In this document: positions 61,048-64,000 of the stretch, in pieces | Position numbering within the stretch: position 1 is the first letter of the stretch | Layout of the letters: each line of letters begins with the position of its first letter | NCBI RefSeq assembly: GCF_040712315.1 | Contig: NC_134021.1 | Coordinates: forward strand, 33,081,501-33,145,500 | Source of the DNA: Castanea sativa | Taxonomy: Eukaryota; Streptophyta; Magnoliopsida; Fagales; Fagaceae | Length of the DNA stretch: 64,000 nucleotides | Reading direction: 5' to 3' | Made by a program: the position numbers and the translations under genes | Notes under the pieces: model-generated | Databases searched by the model: none | The model's input: only the letters and a program-made list of their open reading frames with translations | What the model was told of the DNA's origin: nothing

Positions 61048-62617
61048 TATTTTCTACTATGGACAGCGTTCTAGCTACCATGTCACAAGCACTCTAGGGC
61101 AAAGTGTGAATCAATGTCAAAGACATCAGTTGCATACCATTTTTTGGCACCATTTTGATAAAATCAATTCATATTAAAAATTGACAACCACAGACCAAAT
61201 TTCAGGATATCAGTTGACCTTTAGAAAGACTGATCTGAGACCTAACAAGTTCTACCAGGAAATATCTAGTTCTACATCAGTGCAAGTGAAAGAAGATCTC
61301 ATATATAAAAACTAGTTAATAAAAATCATACTCTTAAAAGAAGAAGAAATAATATAAAGAGGACTGAGGCCCGTTTGATAAGAGAGTTGGTATTGGTTTT
61401 CAAAATGATGTGAAAACTCCTCTTGAGGTTTTCTCAAAATAGTGTTTAAACACTCTAAATTGAGAATTATGACTCTTTGTCAAACTCTCCAACCAAGCTT
61501 TTTTTTTTTTTTGGGCCCACAGTTCTCAATGTTTAAATACTGAAAATTGTTCTTTAAGCTCTCTAACCAAACAAGCCCCTAGGCATTCAGTGGAGAACAG
61601 AAATAGTTCACATACAAACCACAAGTGGTTGAATGCCACCATAAGAAAAGCACCACCCATAACATAACAAGTAAAATTAACCACCCAAGCCCCAAGTTCA
61701 TTACATAGACATGCATGCACGTACATAAATAATACACACACACGCACTGCTAAGACCCTAATGCTATGAGTTAGCTATATTGTTCTTAAGCTCATAAGGA
61801 ACGTTAAGCTGCATTGTTAAGGGCTGCTACACTGCTATAGTGGCAATATGAGTTACTGCAAGGCTTGGACCCTGTGTATCAGTATGTATCTAGCTGAACT
61901 AGCTGAATGTGTAATAAGCAAGATAATGGTGCTGTAGGCATTGTGCAGTAGCTGACTGTACTATCCACAGTATGTACACTAGAGTTAGTCATTGTGCCAA
62001 CTGGATTAACCATGTAACTAATTGGAATTCATCACATGGATTAGTAACAAGTTGGTTAGATTGAATTGCTTAGGTTGTTAACCAACTGAATAATCTGTAT
62101 TTAGAGGGTTCAGTAACGGGATTAAAAAGGGCTAAGTCTAATTTGTTCAAGTTCTATCTTCTTCCCTCCCGTTTCTTAGAGGTTCAGGTCCCCTCGATGT
62201 GACCTACTCACATACACAATATGCAACCATCCCCTAATTCAGTAAGATCAATTGAGATCTTAACACACGCATATAAATAGTAACTTCTGACTTCTCAATT
62301 ATTACCTAATGCGATATGTAAGACAAGAAATTATGAGATGACAATTCATATAATGAATAAAGGATTTACCAGTCTGGTTACCACTTTCTTTCCATGCTCA
62401 TCACCATTTTCGTAAACAAGCTTGAGAGCTGCAGGAAGAACTTTCCAAAATTCATTCACAAACTCACTGCCTTTTCGCCTACTATTTTGCAAAATGTCAT
62501 TAGCCAAATACAGAAAAGAAACACGCTGCTCTCTCTGAGAAGAGTTGAAAAGCTTATCCCATGTTTCAACAATTTGTTTTGCCTTCTTCCGGTGAGTGAC
62601 ACACCAACGGGACAAAG
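49151..62617 (-). CDS. RPRD-like protein: CID (ENTH/VHS-like) domain, coiled coil, Pro/Gln-rich tail; 5' exon missing
   Basis: Exons seen on - are 62617-62370, 58612-58457, 58364-58208, 53091-52952, 52850-52815 and 49966-49151 (stop TGA). Together they give about 517 residues in consistent phase. The first exon seen needs one base from an upstream exon and begins [19 protein letters not shown], inside the CTD-interacting domain. [30 protein letters not shown] and [13 protein letters not shown] complete the domain. A coiled coil ([20 protein letters not shown] and on to [19 protein letters not shown]) follows. The tail has an Ala-rich helix, a run of ten prolines and Gln runs. RPRD proteins bind the phosphorylated RNA polymerase II tail in the nucleus. 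The initiator exon is probably right of the window. Confidence 0.92.
50530..51300 (-). mobile_element. LINE endonuclease fragment in an RPRD-gene intron
   Basis: On the - strand from 51300 the reading begins [15 protein letters not shown], the N-terminus of the apurinic-type endonuclease of plant LINE ORF2. It continues with [41 protein letters not shown] and SRLDRFLLS, then LLLDHF and [13 protein letters not shown] near 50590. Frameshifts and stops break it. It is the 5' part of an element that ends abruptly on the 3' side, the opposite of normal 5' truncation, so it has probably been cut by a later deletion. Confidence 0.85.
53408..54800 (-). mobile_element. 5'-truncated LINE in an RPRD-gene intron
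   Basis: A short poly-A tail on - (poly-T 53408-53414) and ORF2 C-terminal parts are visible. These are [20 protein letters not shown] (RT thumb region) near 54770, a Trp-rich linker, [19 protein letters not shown] near 54180, and the zinc-binding part [16 protein letters not shown] near 53950. RNase H is mostly gone. Several frameshifts and stops are present. The right boundary is approximate. Confidence 0.8.
54856..55013. repeat. ~80-bp tandem duplication
   Basis: AATATAGAA-ATAGAATAAGAAAAGTAAAAATAA followed by AAAAAGCCAAATGATATAGAAC occurs twice in a row (54856-54936 and 54937-55013). The only differences are small indels in A runs and a few substitutions. Confidence 0.85.
55353..55602. 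mobile_element. MITE with perfect 10-bp inverted ends
   Basis: CGTTTGGATA (55358-55367) and TATCCAAACG (55588-55597) are exact inverse complements. The interior is non-coding and contains an inner palindrome (GAACAGTGCAC...GTGCACTGTTC near 55480-55503). A relative lies at 59208-59420. Confidence 0.75.
55746..55845. repeat. ~48-bp tandem duplication
   Basis: CTGTAACGATC-AAGA-AACAATTTAGC-TAGTGT occurs twice consecutively. Confidence 0.75.
56681..56792 (-). mobile_element. SINE-like element with (TAA)n tail
   Basis: On the - strand: A-box-like GCTCTAGTTCAAGTGACACC, B-box-like GTCGTGGTTTCAAGACC, then CTACTGGGTGTC and (TAA)n (56681-56707). The same layout is seen in the 39000 element. Confidence 0.65.
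57200..57386 (+). mobile_element. possible retroposed 3' end with poly-A tail
   Basis: TTTTTAATAAAAGTTGTTAC then TTATCC and A12 (57374-57385) look like the tail of a plant LINE or processed transcript. Upstream, an open frame at 56961-57200 has no recognised homology. Confidence 0.35.
57712..57756. repeat. (AT)n microsatellite
   Basis: About 22 AT units. Confidence 0.9.
58978..59155. repeat. ~90-bp tandem duplication
   Basis: GGTGTCTAA...AAATTTA then AAGGGATTCA, AAATCACATCAGCATGATAC and CCT occurs twice, the second copy starting near 59070. The copies are about 85% alike by eye. Confidence 0.75.
59208..59420. mobile_element. MITE related to the 55353 copy
   Basis: GTTTGGAT (59211-59218) and ATCCAAAC (59409-59416) form inverted ends. 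The inner part repeats GAACAGTG words, as in the 55353 element. No ORF. Confidence 0.65.
60227..60643 (+). mobile_element. solo LTR-like element, copy B, in an RPRD-gene intron
   Basis: It starts TGATGCAGGA and ends TCCTGCGTCA (one mismatch between inverted ends). Perfect 5-bp target duplications GTCGG flank it (60222-60226 and 60644-60648). It aligns with copy A at 32209-32596 along its length but has an extra ~30 bp around an additional GTGCTGACTCC unit. Length is 417 bp. Confidence 0.88.
61005..61040. repeat. (AT)n microsatellite
   Basis: A run of AT units, approximate borders. Confidence 0.85.
61369..61580. mobile_element. probable MITE with CCCGTTTG ends
   Basis: GGCCCGTTTGAT at the left and ACCAAACAAGCCCC at the right are imperfect inverse complements. 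The interior carries repeated CTCAA/TTGAG words. It is non-coding. Confidence 0.5.
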
Positions 62618-63769
62618 CTGATCAAATGTTTAAAGGAAAGACATACCACGATGTCCAAGTTACGGTATCAAAGAGGAAAACAAAACTCTATTTTTAGCAA
62701 AAATATAACTAATCATTTCAATGCATATCAATTTATAAACCATTTATCTTAAAATATTGAACATTTGAAATGAAAGTATTCAAATGCTGAATAGAGAAAT
62801 CTGCAGTGTACACGACATTAAGTACCTACAACCTAGTGTTTGATAAGACATAAACCAAAATTGTTCTACAGTGGCTCTTGAAAAGATAATAGGTTTCTTG
62901 TCATTTCAAAGAAACACATATCTAGTGTTAAACACAAAGTGTGCAAATGCACATTCAAACTCAAAAGGGCCTTATACAATACATTGGAGCTATCATGAAA
63001 GCTTGTAGCTTTGTGTGGAAAATGATAAACAATTAACTCACGGGGACTCAAAACCCATTTCCTGGATATTACTAAATGATAAGGCTGCTTTTCTCAACAT
63101 GCTCTCTGCAGGCTCTCTATCTAAGAAAAGAGATCATAGATTTGTATTTGAGTAGCAGACAAACAATGTCCGTGTGAGTGAATGAACAAGAGCCGCCCCT
63201 ACTATCAAGATAGAGGTCATGGGCAGGCAAAGCCCCATTCAATTTAGTAGCAAATATTCTGATATCCATTAACTAGTAGATAAATCACAAACTCGTGGGT
63301 ATGAATACGCAGCTGACATAATCCAAAATGAATGAATCTTTTTCCAAACTACTCAGGATCTACCACATGTATTCTACTCATGGTTACAATACACTTTCAA
63401 ATGATGTCTTAAAATAAACATAAATTTGACCAAAATATCTAATAAATAAATCACAAGATAATTTGTCATCAATATACCACATGTATTCTACTCATGGTTA
63501 CAATACACATTTCAAATGATGTCTTAAAATAAACATAAATTTGACCAAAATATCTAATAAATAAATCACAAGATAATTCGTCATCAATATGTTAATCAGC
63601 ATAGTAAAGATATTCCAGATATATCTCATTACATATTTTATATCAATATTTAAAATCCGAGCCTCTGCGTGAACCGAAAAGGATTCTGTTCACCAGTTCA
63701 GCCTGTTTTGATGAGAATACATTTTACCATAGTTACTTATCAAAAAATACACCATAATTAACTAAAACA

Positions 63770-63803
<34 letters not shown>

Positions 63804-64000
63804 ATGTGTATATGCATGTATATTATAAAGATTTTCGTATAATGTAATTTATATTATTTAACTCTTTTTTAAAAGTAATGGTATTTATTAAGAGAATAGA
63901 TTACTTCATGCACACAATAATGAACATAAAGTAACCCAAAAGAATTACAAAAAAACAAAAAAGCACAAAAGTAAAGTGATTATTTGAAGTCTAAAAGAGA
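62618..64000. other. upstream intron of the RPRD-like gene
   Basis: No part of the expected CID N-terminus could be read here, so this looks like intron. It contains a 115-bp tandem duplication, an (AT)n/(GT)n tract at about 63768-63802, and an unassigned exon-like segment at 63042-63116. Confidence 0.5.
63362..63590. repeat. 115-bp near-identical tandem duplication
   Basis: Copy 1 (63362-63475) and copy 2 (63476-63590) start ACCACATGTATTCTACTCAT and end GTCATCAATAT. They differ by about one indel and one substitution, so the duplication is recent. Confidence 0.92.

Overview
This window is plant nuclear DNA, most likely from a woody eudicot. The genes have many small GT-AG introns, and the intergenic and intronic space is AT-rich and full of Ty3/gypsy LTR elements, LINE relics, tRNA-derived SINEs, MITEs and (AT)n/(CT)n microsatellites. 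The encoded families are plant-typical: a MATE/DETOXIFICATION transporter, a plant ELMO-domain protein and a plant RPRD/CID protein. I cannot name the species from sequence alone.

Left part (1-27140). Two decayed Ty3/gypsy elements of the Tat/Retand type lie in + orientation: element 1 (1-9800, with its 5' LTR cut by the window edge) and element 2 (17186-27140, with two 644-bp LTRs). Each has the order LTR, PBS, gag, PR-RT-RNaseH-INT, a non-coding spacer, a long gene on the opposite strand, polypurine tract, LTR. The antisense gene has its own TATA-like box. In element 1 it can be modelled as four exons totalling 650 codons, and an intron before its coiled-coil C-terminus is present at the equivalent place in element 2. 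Element 2 also carries about nine copies of a ~50-bp tandem repeat after integrase. Between the elements lie a 1.8-kb inverted pair of degenerate minisatellite arrays, the last two exons of a MATE transporter gene (12102-12437), a MITE with a TTA target duplication just behind that gene's stop, a LINE relic, and a 5'-truncated LINE with a perfect 18-bp target duplication.

Middle part (27141-46440). After 4 kb of AT-rich intergenic DNA comes a complete MATE-family transporter gene on the + strand (8 coding exons, 482 codons, one GC-AG intron). It faces, tail to tail, a complete ELMO-domain gene on the - strand (9 coding exons, 321 codons, plus a 5' non-coding exon). The ELMO gene is spread over 11 kb because its introns hold LINE fragments and SINEs.

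Right part (46441-64000). A second - strand gene encodes a nuclear RPRD-like protein (CID domain, coiled coil, low-complexity Pro/Gln-rich tail). Six exons are visible; the 5' exon lies outside the window or was not found. Its introns hold two LINE fragments, SINEs, MITEs, a solo LTR and several local tandem duplications.

The three host genes do not form a functional unit. MATE transporters export small organic compounds at membranes, ELMO proteins are GAP-like regulators of small GTPases, and RPRD proteins bind the RNA polymerase II C-terminal domain. I found no clearly new biological system. The most unusual features are the spliced antisense genes inside both retroelements, the large foldback-like array, and two solo LTRs of one family with perfect 5-bp target duplications sitting in introns of two different genes.
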